A stretch of 64,000 bases of DNA, taken from the NCBI RefSeq assembly GCF_032854445.1, contig NC_088295.1, forward strand, positions 42,273,385 to 42,337,384, given 5' to 3'. The notes under the pieces were generated by a model. That model did no database searches. It was not told where the DNA came from and saw nothing but the letters and a program-made list of their open reading frames with translations. The stretch comes from Liolophura sinensis. Taxonomy: Eukaryota; Mollusca; Polyplacophora; Chitonida; Chitonidae. Both the position numbers and the translations under genes were made by a program. This document shows, piece after piece, positions 11,408 to 24,806 of this stretch (positions are counted from its first letter, which is position 1; every line of letters starts with the position of its first letter).

Positions 11408-12889
11408 CAACCTTTTATGATCGAGGATGCAACGCAATTTACACTTAACTATAAGGACAAAAATTGAAAGTTTGCATTCAATTTTATTTTGTAATTGGAC
11501 AAAGTTGTTCCACCTCTTTTTCATGTCAACCTAAACACCAAAAGTCAATGCAAATATGCAAAATATTTGGAGTCCATGTCAAAGAAAGCTCGATGAACCA
11601 GGGCACCGTTCACTTTAAAACTGTGTTCTTTCCTTGTTGAAGGTCGATTTTCACAACATATTGATCTTTTTCACTTTTTTTACGTAATGTTCGAGGATAT
11701 CTGAAGTTTGTGAGTTGAGGAACGTAAAGGGCATTGCCGCATATAATAGGGCATAGGACCAAGCAGCAGGAGCTCGATTCGAAAAGGTGCACTCATTCGT
11801 CATGGGGCTATCGGTTTGAAATTGAACAGTCTACATAGTTAGGCCAGCCATCGTTCACAGTTCCTTCACTATTTAAAGAAGTTGAAGTCTGCTTTTGTAA
11901 AGATTGGTGGAACATTTGATGATTCATTTACTAGATGTATTAGTTCCTTCGCATAATAAAATATTCGCACAAGCAGACACACACATTACCATATTCTAGT
12001 ATCAACTTCGCGGTGTTTCAAACCAAATGGTCTCAAGTATTCAAAATAGAGGCATTGAAAAGCTATAAAATAAGCATCGTTTCATTTAATGTGTATGTGA
12101 TATAGTTAATATTGGCCTTAATCGAGACAGTTTCATGCCCCAGAGGGTTTGCACGAGGCGCATCAACAACTCCTTCAACAGGAAAGTTATGCCATGAACA
12201 ACATCCGTGCCAATGCCCGGGGCAAAAGAGCGGTGACCCCTGGCAGACAAGCGATGACCCATCCATCCATTCCCGTAGACAGGTATGGAAGAACACAAAG
12301 ATCAATCACCTGAAAACCACTACAATACGGTTGGCCGGAGATGACGTAAGATCAGTTGGGGCCTAGCCTTTTGAACACGACGGGGATCAATACGCCCGCC
12401 TCTGATTGCTTTGATTCCGCCGAGGTACTTAATTAAAAAGTGGAAAGAAACGTAAATAAATTACCGCCAGTTATCATCGACTGTCACGCGTTTACACCTC
12501 GAGTATAGTTTAGGAACAGAAATGTGAATGGCATGGCGAAACTAAACACACTTCAAATGACGGACTCAGCCTGATTCATGTCGTATAACAAGTGATGAGT
12601 AGAGCGAATCTGGTTCCGGGTGGAGACAGTGGAATAAAGGCTTTATTGCGAAAAATAAATGATAGTTATATTAAACTAAGTAAGGTAATAAAATAATATT
12701 AATCTTACCATTTACGAGATCAGACGATACATTTGAAATTTTACGATTTTATCTCTAATATAGAGGAAACAGACCAGTCATTTCCTTGAATTTTTCCTTG
12801 AATCTGCATGGTTTAAATGTGTTTTCGTCATCATGGAATGTTATCTATAACGCCAACCCGAAATAGGTGAAAAAGTTCACCATTAACGC
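11408..12889. other. unassigned
   Basis: No gene can be supported. At 12100-12370 overlapping frames of 70-84 codons are open on both strands and local GC is higher than the surroundings, but I recognise no product. Confidence 0.4.
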
Positions 12890-13200
12890 GACCATTTGAT
12901 ATCGTTTAAATGTACTATTGCTATCACCGTTAGCTAACGACATTCAGAATTACCTGAAAATTTTCAACGAAAATACCGCCTTTTTACATCGTTAAAATAC
13001 GTTGGGGCTATCGGTGTTAGCCGTTCAAAAATGTGTTAACCAAAAACTGGGTCTTTTGACATTGTTAGGAAGTCTTTTCGCTATCAGTGTTAACTAGCTA
13101 TTGTTATTCTGAGATGCACATACGTGGAAAAGTTTACCAAAGCACGGTGATTTTTGTACCGTTAGAAACGGTTTCTGTGCCAATATCTTTCATTTCATTC
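12890..13200. repeat. degenerate tandem repeat, unit about 70-100 bp
   Basis: Four diverged units can be lined up by two anchors. CTATCACCGTTAGC (12921), CTATCGGTGTTAGC (13008) and CTATCAGTGTTAAC (13081) are spaced 87 and 73 bases, with a weaker fourth near 13178. Each is preceded by a TTTTGACATTGTTA-like segment (12892, 12981, 13052, 13150). A GAAAAAGTTCACCA-like segment also recurs. An old tandem array with indels. The boundaries are soft. Confidence 0.6.
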
Positions 13201-13355
13201 CAATATATACCAATCGTTACACCACCATAAAACGCTGATGATGAACCTGATCAGGATTTGGAACCAGGACTTTTTCAAAACGATGCCGAGTATAGTCCTT
13301 TTGTTTGTAGAGATCGAAGGAATTTGTACATTTTGATCTCGGAGCTTCTTTATAT

Positions 13356-13581
13356 ATTAATTTATTTGATTCATGTTTAACGCAGTAATAAAGAATTTTT
13401 CAGTCCTATAAAGGCGCTCAGGTTTATAGGTCGAAGAAACCGGAGTGGTTAGAGAATAAACCGCCGCCCTTTGGCATGTACCTGACAAACCTCCTCACTT
13501 GAAACCATTGCTGAAACAGCGAGAACAGGATTCGAACATGCGACTTCATTGTTCAAGGCTTTAATCGCCTGAGCCGGCGAG
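13356..13581 (-). mobile_element. SINE-D, tRNA-headed, decayed head
   Basis: On the minus strand a perfect B box GTTCGAATC (plus 13529-13537) is followed by a body and then by GACTGAAAAATTCTTTATTA, CTGCGTTAAACATGAATC and AAATAAATTAATATATA, the shared SINE 3' module with an AAAT-type end. The A box is eroded (a GGCGATTAAAGCC stretch is in its place). The body differs from A, B and C, so I treat it as a fourth family. I recall similar repeats in molluscs. No TSD is evident, which suggests an older copy than SINE-C or the complete A copies. Confidence 0.72.
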
Positions 13582-16500
13582 ATCAACGAATCATCCATTC
13601 ACTGAGCTTGAATAGTATAAAAACTTTTTTGAAAATTTAAATAACCGCTTTTAGATGTATCTGAAAAAAATTACGGAGTTATTTTTGATACTTGAGAAGA
13701 ATTCTATAATACTTCCATCTTTAACGAAAGAAGGAACTGACTGCCAGAAAATAGCCAGGATGGACTTCCTGTCCACGTATCCCTTCATGAAAGTCAACAT
13801 GGGACGAGTAAGACGCAAGGTTTCTACCTTTTACACACCAATCCTCAGCAAAAGAACTGAACTCTTAGCACTGTCTGATGCAACAAATGGGTATTCCGAT
13901 ATTCTGACCATCTGTCAGTAGTTATGTAATACTGATGGGTCTATCGTACGAGAGAGGCCTAAGGAAATGGCAGAATAATAGGTTATGTGTGGTTGGTATA
14001 TCAGATAGCTACAATGAGGCAATGTGATGTTTCAGGAATGGAACAATGGCCTATTCCAGTCAGCCCGCGGTGCACTCTGTTAAATGAGAATACCGGTGCC
14101 CCCTTCGGCTCAAATGGCACTGCTCTATTCTCTATACAGTCTTTCTTGGCAGCGATTCCATGTCAATGGAGGCCCAATTGGCTGATACTGTCAAATATAC
14201 TATACAAAACAATTACAAACTGAGTGATTACTTCACTCTCCAGTCCAGAAAACAAATTAAAAATTAGACAAGATATATGTGCATTGCATAGGAATCCTCC
14301 CCGGAGCAGACGAAAATTGTTCACTACACCTCAAGAATTCCATCGATTATCGCCCATAGCAAGCCAATAACGACCGCTAGACGGCGTGATTGATTAATTA
14401 TGGCGAATTTCACCTAAGGCGGTATATTTCCGTTCAGACAAATACACACAGTTCGATGTTCATGTCTCTCTTACTGACCCATCGTTTATTTAAAATGAAC
14501 CCTATAACCAAGCTTAATAAAATCCATTCCTTTATTTATATACCTCAAAGGCTTCTGAATCAATTCACTCCACGGTCGTGAAAACTATATCTACCGCTAA
14601 CTAATTGTTAGCAGCTATACACATTAGACATAAGAACTCCAATGGGAGCTTTTCGTTTGCTGATCCGCACAGCACAGGGAAACTGAACAAAAGTACTGTA
14701 TCTTTGCAAAGTTCATTTTCTGGAGACCCATCACATCTCGTGAGTGTAGCTCTATGCTTTCAAGAAGCGAGTCCAAGAGGTGGTGTTTTTTGTTTATTTC
14801 GCCGTGTGCAACGATTTGTACTTGAGTTGAAGTCTGGGCCACTGCAGCGTTTTCTGGGTGAGACAACCAAACATATCTTTTAAATCATTCAGTACGTAGA
14901 ACTTAAATTCCTAATAGATTATCAGGCCAGTTGTTGACAGAAGAAAGTTGATTTCAAACTACTCGCAGTGTTGGTGCTAGAATAAAGTGGATACATACAT
15001 CAGTGGCTTTAACCTCTCTGTCAATACAGTCGACAAACGATTTGTACACGCTCCCTTCATCAAAGCCGCCCTAATATGCAATGACGTGAACTTCTTGGAC
15101 ACATGCACACAGTCGCTTCTAGCGAAAAAGGAATGGAATGAGACTAACATGATGGAACAGTTGTACTTAGGACACTTATCGCCCACTCTGGTTGTCAAGT
15201 TTACACAAAATAAAATATAGATGTATTAGAGGGAGGTAAACTCCAGGAAATTGAGCTTCCACTGGGCCTACGTCGACACCCGACATCGGTAAACTTAGGC
15301 AAGATAAATGGGATGGGACTGCAATTGCTTTAGTCTTAAGCTCCTTTACTAAAGGTGTCAAACGAAACCGGAAATGAACTAGGTTGCTGAGAGCCGGGAA
15401 CAAATCCACTGGAGTATCGTCTGGTAGAAAAGTGCCACAGACATCTAGCGCCTTGAATGCGATTATCTAATTAATAGATCTTTTATAATCAAATTTTCTC
15501 TCGGTGTACTTGGCAAGAGCAGTTTCAATCAGCAAGCTGGCCGGAAAAGTGTTTCGGGCCTAAAGAAAAACGGACTACAGCTTTCCCCATCCAATTTCAC
15601 TCAAATAACCCTTGCCATTTTAACTGGACCTTCTCTAAACTTGGGAAAACGGTTTCATTCAAGACGTGTCGGGGAGACTTGAGAAGTGAATGTTTTTTGC
15701 CATTTGGGAAAGCCTTTTTCGGAAGAGACGGCCCTCTTTAGGATACGGAATTAAGTTCCACTGAAACTGAAGCCATTGGTAATTTCCTAAGTCACCAAAA
15801 CAGAAAGGCTGTACATTGTTGTGTTTGCTGACATCTGAAGTAAAGCAAATATGTTGAATGTGCACGGATTGAACAGCTAGAATTTGGGACGTCTTACATT
15901 TCAGCCCACCAGAATGAAGGTATAGCAGTTGGAGTGGTTTTAGCTGTAGTCAACAAGTTTCCAAAAGAGGAAGCTCAGCTTTAAAATAAGATGGACAAGC
16001 ACTAGTGAAAGACGACTGATTGGGTTGGAATTCCCGTACTGTTTATATGGGAATGACAGGGCATCAGAAAATGTGTGCAGGTATGCCAGTAGTTTTCAAA
16101 ACAACCTCAGGTTTTGTTGAGCAAAACAAAGTAATACATCAATGAAGTACGATTTATTGATAGGACAAAGAGCGTTGTTTCATATGTTCATTTGCATGCA
16201 AGTGCTTAAATAGTAACAAAGTACACACCCTCTACCACCATGGCTTAACAGAATGGGAAAAAATGCAATGATGGTTTTTGAAATTTATTACACCTCACTG
16301 AGAAAGGTTCAAAATGCTGTTTTCTCACTACGTTTAATAAACAATAACAAGGTACTGTTTTATCATCCGCCTTTCTTTTGACACAGTGTAACGCTATTGG
16401 CGTGAAGGGTGCTTTGAACTTTTGACTAACAGAGGATGAACGGAAAACAAGCAATCAGCTCCCGGGGAGAAAGAAAAGAAAGGCACAATTACATATCTGT

Positions 16501-18229
16501 TCCACACAAAGACCATCTGTAACTGACACTTTCGGCATCGCTAACAACTCTGTGTTCCCTCGGGCGAACTTCAATATAACAGAGCAGATACCACAGGGAG
16601 AAGTCTTCACACCAAAATATATTTTTTCATTTTCGCGGCGTTAAAACACAATTATTATATCAGGTTCAACGGCATTCCAAACATGAATGTAAGCATGAAA
16701 AACTAACAATCTTTTATTTTAATATCCAAAACGAATGGTGTATTTATTACGATCATATGGTATTTGTTCGGACAAATAATGAAGTCAAAGAAAACAGTGA
16801 ATAGTACTTTTACATTTGCATTTTGTATTGAATGTCAGTCTACCTCGCTGTTTTGGAAGTGGATATAATGGTAGCAGAAAGTAGTGGGGCAATAAAAAGT
16901 TTCCTTTCCAGAGTACATGGAACTTATAATGGATCATAATTGCATTAACCTGACCATACCATCAAGTCCGCATTATTATAAGGTGACTAAATACTCCATA
17001 AAGTGGATGTAAATATAGCAACAAGGTCACGAAGCAACAATAAACGGCCAAGAAGGTTTACATGGAAACAGTTTTACATCCAAACATTTGGTCATAAAAG
17101 AAACCATTCAGGCACCATGAGAGACACTGGTGGTGTGAGTTTCAACAAGATGGCTATTTCAGGACGTAACTGATGTATCTCAAGAATCATAATGAACTCT
17201 AAGCAAATATAATCTTCAAGAACGACAACACATTTGAAGTACCTCTTGATTACCCTCACAGTGGTCACTGACGCTGAATTGTAAGAAACAACCAATATTA
17301 TGGCCTGGATGACCGGGTAAGGACCACACTACACTTGTCTAACGCATAATCTGCGGGCAGTGTGACCACTCATACGTCCACATATCGATTCTGGTAATCT
17401 CTTGTACGCTCAACAATCTATACCTGGGGCTTTCATCAAGGCTTCCAGTTAATTACTTTATACTGAATTGCCTAGCAGCTGTGATGCTTACTGCAATGCA
17501 ATGCTATAGTCATATGTGTACAGTATATTTTAAGCATTTTCATTCAGACTAAACATGTGCCCATCATTTGTGACGTAATACAAACATTAACTCAGCTCAG
17601 CGCGGTATTATGTCTTATGTTTTACAATTTTCAGTAGAGTTTTATCTTGTACTTTTAAGAAATACTTTACAAGATCGGCACTGTACTTAACATCCGTTCG
17701 TAACTTATTAGTGCCGGAGGGAAAACCCTTCGTATGTAGTCTGATCTTATAAACGAAGACAGTCTTCACAAATGCCAAACATAAGCCTACCTTATCCAAC
17801 AAACAATTACCTTAAGTCGCTCAACCTGCCTTACAGGATTATCTGTAATATTTTTAGCTACATGTAGATGTCCCATTCTGGGAAACGATACTTGTGGTTG
17901 AAATACGGAAAACTGATTCAATTCAGTTCAAAATTCTTGTTGATTATTCTAGAAATTAAACCTATGTTACTTCTTGAGCACATTACAATGACAAAGGCAA
18001 GCGTGCAACACTATCATAACTCACAAATGACTTACTTCTTGAACATTACCTTCAGTTTACGAGTTCTTCAAGATTTGTACAGAATATAGACAACATGAGG
18101 TTAAGAACTGACCGTTATAAATGCAGCTATAATAGATTCAAATTCAGTTGCCAATAACAAATGTTTATTAGTCAAAATAAAAGACGATTTGCGAGAAGAT
18201 TACCTGAATTATGTTTACTAGGTATTCGC
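13582..18229. other. unassigned AT-rich sequence
   Basis: Short frames (for example plus 13655-13921, 88 codons; plus 14605-14883, 92 codons; plus 14987-15220, 77 codons) have no recognisable domains and overlap similar frames on the other strand. I see no RNA genes or clear repeats. Confidence 0.4.
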
Positions 18230-18241
18230 ATCAATAAATGA

Positions 18242-18500
18242 GGGGCCTCCGTGGCTCAGTCGGTTAAAGGGCTAGCGCAGCGTAATGACCCAGGAGTCTC
18301 TCACCAATGCGGTCGCTGTGAGTTCAAGTCCAGCTCATGCTGGCGGCCGTATGTGAGAAGGTCCACCAGCAACCTGCGGATGGTCGTGTGTTTCCCCCGG
18401 GCTCTGCCCGGTTTCCACCCACCATAATGCTGGCCGCCGTCGTATAAGTGAAATATTCTTGAGTACGGCGTAAAACACCAATCAAAAAAAAAAAAAATCA
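18242..18500 (+). mobile_element. SINE-A, full length, with perfect 12-bp TSD
   Basis: The complete SINE-A architecture: GGGGCCTCCG start, perfect A box TGGCTCAGTCGG (18252-18263), perfect B box GTTCAAGTC (18322-18330), a body with GCTCTGCCCGG and CCACCATAATGCTGGCCG, the 3' module TTCTTGAGTACGGCGTAAAA, and an A-rich tail. The TSD ATCAATAAATGA is perfect at 18230-18241 and 18501-18512. This copy lacks about 10 bases (CTTCCTCTCC) after the head compared with those at 30.8 and 41.3 kb. The A-to-B-box distance of 70 is long for a tRNA gene, so it is a derived head and not a functional tRNA. Confidence 0.95.
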
Positions 18501-18512
18501 ATCAATAAATGA

Positions 18513-20166
18513 AATATTTGAGCCCTTTAAATTATAATTGTGACCACCTCGTCAATGTTATCTTAATAAGATAAATGTATAAAAATATCAACTTCCATTA
18601 CCAACAAGAAATCATTGTGACAACGTTTTAAATTTTGACATGTATCAAAATGTGGCAGAAATGTGTTTGTGGAATCTTCTCCAGGACTTAAGCGATGCTT
18701 CCAGCATTTATTCTTCTGTAGTCTTCTTACGATAGTGTCTCCTTAGGGAAGGTTTTCCCATAACCAACATATGTATAATGCTGCCTCAATGAAATGCAAT
18801 GCTAAAGACACCAGACTTTGCATTCCACCAAACCACTGTTAACTGACATCAATCCCCTTGTGACGAGCGTAATGCGGGGAATTACCAAGACTGCGTCTTT
18901 ATTATTTAAAGAGCTACCCTTAATTGGGAAATATATCCTGACTAGTATACACGTAAGCCGATATATTAGCCTTGTATGGCAGACAATAACATCCCCCGAT
19001 GAGTCCGCTATATTGCATTACTCAGCTAGCGCGGGATGGATCAAAGTGATGGGAGAGTCTGGTACCCCCGGGGCCTACTTAGCAGCCCGAGAACCTCGGG
19101 CGGTCGTCGCATGTAAGGTGTGTGTTTAACAAACCTTAAGGAAGCGGCCAAGAAAAGAAGTTGACGAACATGAGCCTGGTTTCAGCTCTAATGTATAAGA
19201 AAAAAGTAACCTACTTGAGAATATTCCGGATGAATGGATGCTCAGATGTCCGTAGGATATGACGAAGTGCGGTTTTTATTAACGACGTCTCGGTTTGGCT
19301 CCTCTCGTGCACATGTGAAGAGTTTCTTTCACATTCTGTTTATATCGTCAACGAAGGAATGCCAAATACTTGTCCCACTTGTACAATCTTCATCTGGCTA
19401 CAATATCACCTTTAGCATCTAATGGTTTATTGTTTTCTTGTGGACGGCTTTTCCCGTCCACATTTAACTGATTATTTATCTCCCCCCTTTCCTCCGTTTA
19501 TTTTCATTTATTTTTCCGTCTTTATCCTGTCCGAGTGTAAAACTCCTCCCATCGAAGAAGTGCAATTTTCCGACACATTAACATACTTCTCATGGCGATG
19601 AATTCAAGCTAACCTAATTAACATCACACCAATTCATACAATTTCTACGAGCTTTGCTGGAAATATCGGCAAACAACCTTAGTCTAACGATGTTTGTATT
19701 GCACGAAAATAAAATTTTCGATTTGCCGAAAAGATCACACTATCTGATAACTTCAGTGTGAAGGAAAATCAGGCGAAAGCGGGAAATCAGGTCATGAGGA
19801 TGGAATTCAAAATCCACACGTCTTCATTCAATTAACACATCACACCATTAAAATGATGGCAGACACATATTGAGCTGGCGTCACTACACGTTAAGGGAAG
19901 CAAGCTTCGCGACATTATATTGGTAAGGAAGTCTAAACCTAGCGGTCAAAATGACCAAAATGTACAAATGTGAGCTGGTAACCCTTGCGTGCAACAGGTT
20001 GGAGGACATACAATGCCTGTATGCATAATTCAGAAAACCCAATTCCTGACAAGCTGAACAACAATCAAATTTAAACTCATATCGAATCCCCATAGAGCAA
20101 TTTAGCAACATGTCACGCTTCCTTTCTCAGCACTGAATAAAAGATTTCCCCGTTCTGAATTTCTGA
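18513..20166. other. unassigned
   Basis: No gene can be supported. The plus frame at 18818-19129 (103 codons) shows no motif. No repeat was recognised. Confidence 0.4.
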
Positions 20167-20237
20167 AAGGCTAGAATCTTCCGTAATAGGGTACCACGGA
20201 CTCCAGTGTCAAGGCTAGAATCTTCCGTAATAAGGTA
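20167..20237. repeat. 44-bp tandem duplication
   Basis: AAGGCTAGAATCTTCCGTAA plus TA is repeated exactly at 20167 and 20211, and the match continues for GGTA after one differing base. The near identity suggests a recent local duplication. Confidence 0.88.
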
Positions 20238-23200
20238 ACAATATCACGCAGAGCCCTCCACATGCTAATTAACGCCACGCCGTTATCGCACGGAGTGCAA
20301 TCTTTTGTTTACCTCCCTTCAGCCGCACTTGAGAAAACAATTTATGTTTTATGTAATTTTAACTATTCTTTCAGTCATATCACGATGATCTATTTATGTG
20401 GGAAATCTATCCTTTGGTATGACCTGACTGAGTGGCCCTATCAAAGACGACAGACAAGTGTATAATGAAAAGTCAGTACAGTGTCTTATTCCTTTATGCT
20501 GGGCGTCTTCTTCAATGAAAATTGCAATTTAAAAATTTCACACAATTATGCAACATAAAATATCCCCACAAAATTAGTGTTCCCAATTCCTCTGTCATTT
20601 GGTTTTACTCGGCTTATGATGCATGGGTGTAGGATGATTTTAGTCATTTAATTTTGGGGGGAAAAAACATACCTTTGCATCATTTACAAAGAAAGAATAA
20701 TAACCCAGGCTTAATTATGAATAAAGATTACCATAATGCTCTTCTGTTATTCATTGTCATACGATCTCTGTAATAAAATCATCTGAAGAAATAGCCAAGG
20801 GATATATTGAGGTGCACCGAGTCAATAAATGGTTCCAAATCGTACAGGAATTGGGCTTGCATCAAAGAAAGCCATATATATCAGTTAATCAGCAGGCCCA
20901 TCCGAAATCGCTATCAGTTACGCCGTTCCTACATCTGTATTGAACTATATCACCTATTAATCATGCACTAGTGATGGAATGCCCCGCGCCACTTCCTTGA
21001 CATTCCCGTTTCCTCCTTTCAGAGGTACACGCAATCTGAACTACCAGTGTCTCCCAAATATAGAAACCACAGTACATGGAAGCCCCAGATGTTCAAACCG
21101 AGCTGAAAGACAAGTGTGCAATAGGATATAAACCCGCTGCGTTTGCTGTCCTCAATATTTCAGACACACCTGAGCAACGTTACATTTGGGAGATTGCTTC
21201 ATGTAATAACAACGCTTACAGGCTAGGCACATCTGCTGGATATATGTCGGATGGCTAGGTTAAGCTGAACTCACAACATTTCTCTTCATCACAATAATAC
21301 CTCTGCAGAAAATCTGCCCAACCTTTGGATTCACTTTTTGAAACATGTTAATGGAGCTAATGAAATGAACATTCGTCCTTAATGACCCGAAGAACGAATG
21401 ATAAAGGCACATCACAGAACCAACCATAAAGCTGGATTCAGTCATCATCACTGTTGTATAAGGTTGTAGGAAGCCAGTTAAGGGGGACTACATGTCAAAG
21501 GAAGTGTTCTTCGAAGCGTTTGGTTAAGCTGTCCAAACTCTAATTTAATTAATTTTCGGAACATATACTGCGTCATACAAAGCATTTAAGACTGGATGAA
21601 ATGACACAGGGTCACATTTTCTCTTATTTATAATAAAAACCAATTCCCAAAGAGACGTTAAACACAAACCACCAAATAACTAGGAATGTATATAAAGTAA
21701 GAAATTACAAGGGAATCCTGTAAGTAGTCCACAATGATTTTGTAAAGACATACGAAATGTCCTAGGCGCATAAATAAAAGAATTACTGTGTTAAATTATA
21801 TCTCAATAAGTACCAACCATAGGACAATTCCAAGAAATGTTAACAGATTTCAAAGTAATGCGAAGAATTATGGAAAATCAAACCAGTTCTCTATTTCAAG
21901 AAGTTGGCACAGTTTTGTATTGCCTTAACTTAAGACACACCATTTCATTTCTTTATGTACACTTCAATGGTGTAAATGTCCTCGCAACAAGGAGACAAGA
22001 TATAGATTTCTCCCAAAGTCTCAGATGCAATACCAAGATAACCCATTGTTAAGAATTAAAAGAACAGAACACATTTATACAAACTATACTTTAAATGAAA
22101 GAGCTATACAAAATGTGCGGAATTCTATTTTTTTTATAGATTTTTTTAAGTTTTCGTAAGAAAGTCAAACGGTTTTAAACATCATCATTTTCTACAAAAT
22201 CCATTAACTCGAGGCACATTTAGTCCCGCCATGTTTTAGGCTAGTCCAATGAAAAGCCTCATTTCTTCCTCTTGAACATTCATTGTGACGTCATTATGCT
22301 TAAGGTTTTACTCTTACCAAATGATTAAAGTGCATTTCCAGTCCCAGCTCAATACGTGCGAACATCTTGATAATCGTGGATTTTGAGGTCTGTGAAAGCC
22401 AGCTCTAAGAAGAAAGAGTTTGGGATGTACTAGAGGATACATGAATACATTCGTGTCTGGAATGCCATATCCTGGAGAGTTACTGGGCAAAGCTAAGTAC
22501 TATGACGTATGTAATCTGCGCAAATGGCGGCGTATTGGCGGCTTAAAGGAGACTTATGAGCCTTCGATGTTTACCTATTAAATACTCAAATAACAAGCCT
22601 TACTTACACAAAATTTAGATATTTTATCTAACCATAAGTATAGCCCATTCATTTACGGTATGGATTGTATAAGTGTGTTCCTTTCTTTTAAACTTCACTT
22701 CAATGCTGAATTAGAAAGTACTTTCCCGTATTTATCCCAAGCACTGTGACTTCTGTCGACTTGTCACTTGTACTGCGGAAGGGAGTCCGTCGAGAGCTCC
22801 TCCTAGTGTATTGATGTCCTTCCTCCGAGTCTTACCTTCTCCGCTAACTTATCGTATCAATCAATCAAACAGCCATAATGACCTAGAAATAATATGACAT
22901 TGACTTCCCTCTGCGGTGTACCACTTGAGATCTCTGAAAGACTGATCATACGATGAGTGTGTTGGATAAAAAGATGATGACAATGTTTATCTGAAATCTT
23001 GGAAATTGTCTCAGACCTTACCTGAGACAAAGTTGATGAAGAGTTTTGAGAAAGGCACAGCGATATTTTGAGCGACAGATGCCAGTTAGCACAAAATAAA
23101 TATATATGTTTAAGTCATCATGATGTGGGAATACATCGAATGAATATGACCTCCAACACTATAATAGAGGACAAAATGAGAGAATCGTCGCTTGCACAAA

Positions 23201-24751
23201 TACGTTCTTTACAGAGATAAGTGAGAGCGTGAGAAGATATTTGCCATTGTTGTTAGGGAAATCATGGAATTGTTATTCATATTAATCAGTTTACGATCTT
23301 CCATTAATTTTCTTCAATAAAACTTCTTGAAAGCAACAAAATGCATACACGAATGTGGCGTAAACTGGAGACATTCATTTCAACGGATATGCAGGGTTTA
23401 AGGGAAAACGCTGTCCGTTTCCCATTCTCTCACCGTTTGATACAATGACGTTATTTTCATGGAAGTTAAACATAGAAAGAAAAACGAAATACTGCACCAC
23501 TCGTTGGGGAGTTATTTTGGAGAATCATTTCTTCGGCATTGCTGAATTTATGTATGATGAATGTATACGTCACCATCGTCAAAATGTGGTAATTATAACA
23601 GTGAAACCGCTATTTAATGCCATTCATGATGGTTCATCTGTGTAAGGAATTACAGAATGTGACAAAGTTAAGGTAGTTTTGGGTTCACCGGCTAGCTAAA
23701 GCCTCTTATGATGTTGTCATTTAGAAAACTTGGCATGAATACACATATAAATGTCGTATACATTTGTATAACATTTCTGAATGCACCTGCTAATGTTTGT
23801 GTTTGTATAACACGACTAAAAACTAAGTATGGATGTATATGTATGACGAACTTAAAAAACCATCACACATAGGCTGAAAATTCCAAGCGAGGCCCTTAAA
23901 TTTGAAAGTTTATTCAGATGCATAATAGATGAGGCTCTCATGAAGCCCTGGCAAACACATACATCCTCTATCCAACAATCAGTTAGATGTGCGCCTACCT
24001 GAAATGGCCACAACAGGAACACGCAGCCACCATGACATGGTCCACGTGATCAAGTCACAACGGTAATCTGTCACCGCTGGCAATGTAAATCACTTTTATG
24101 GATTATGCCGAGTATGGATTATGGATTATGCCCTTTAACAGTGTTTGGATGGTACCAAGGCCTTCACACACTGCTGCTTTCCTGGTTAATATTCTCCCCT
24201 TAATAATCTCTCTTTATAATTCACGCTTCCCTTCCCTTCATATTATTTACCTTATGCCAACTTTGCTTGTGTTTAAAGCTTGCCAGCTTGTTTTTCAGAT
24301 ATCTATACAGATAGGCATTGGCATCTCACATGTGGAAAACGTAGTCGCCAATTTTGTATCATTCCAGTCATTTTGCCAACAGCAGTGACAGTGGGCGTTC
24401 TCTCAGGCCAAACAAAACAGAGAAGGGATGTCTTCTACAAACAACAGTAAGAACTGTCAAATGAACCTTCGTATGGACTCGGTCACTTTGCAGACAACAA
24501 ACTGTTTATGAAAGCAATACATACTCTAAATTGTCACGAACTTCGATTAATGCACCTCTCAAATGCAAAAATGGTCTTCTTTCTAAGAAAAGCAACATGT
24601 ACGTTATCACTCTATGGAGTGTAGATATCACATTTAGTTTCAAAGGGTCTTTTTAAAAGAAATTGCTCTAGAATTATTGAACTTGAAAGACAGTATGTTG
24701 AAGTTTAAGGACAGAATTATTTTAATTAGACATCAGCACGAAATCACCCCA
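20238..24751. other. unassigned AT-rich sequence
   Basis: No gene, RNA or clear repeat apart from a short direct repeat of GGATTATG at 24099-24131. The open frames here are under 100 codons and unrecognised. Confidence 0.4.
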
Positions 24752-24806
24752 ACGTAAAAAAAAAACAAAAAAAACAAACAAACAATAAAAAAAAAGAACA
24801 AAAAAG
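24752..24806. repeat. A-rich low-complexity tract
   Basis: Runs of A interrupted by C, T and G (AAAAACAAAA, CAAACAAACAATAAAA). It could be the tail of an otherwise unrecognisable plus-strand retroposon, but no SINE body was identified upstream. Confidence 0.75.
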
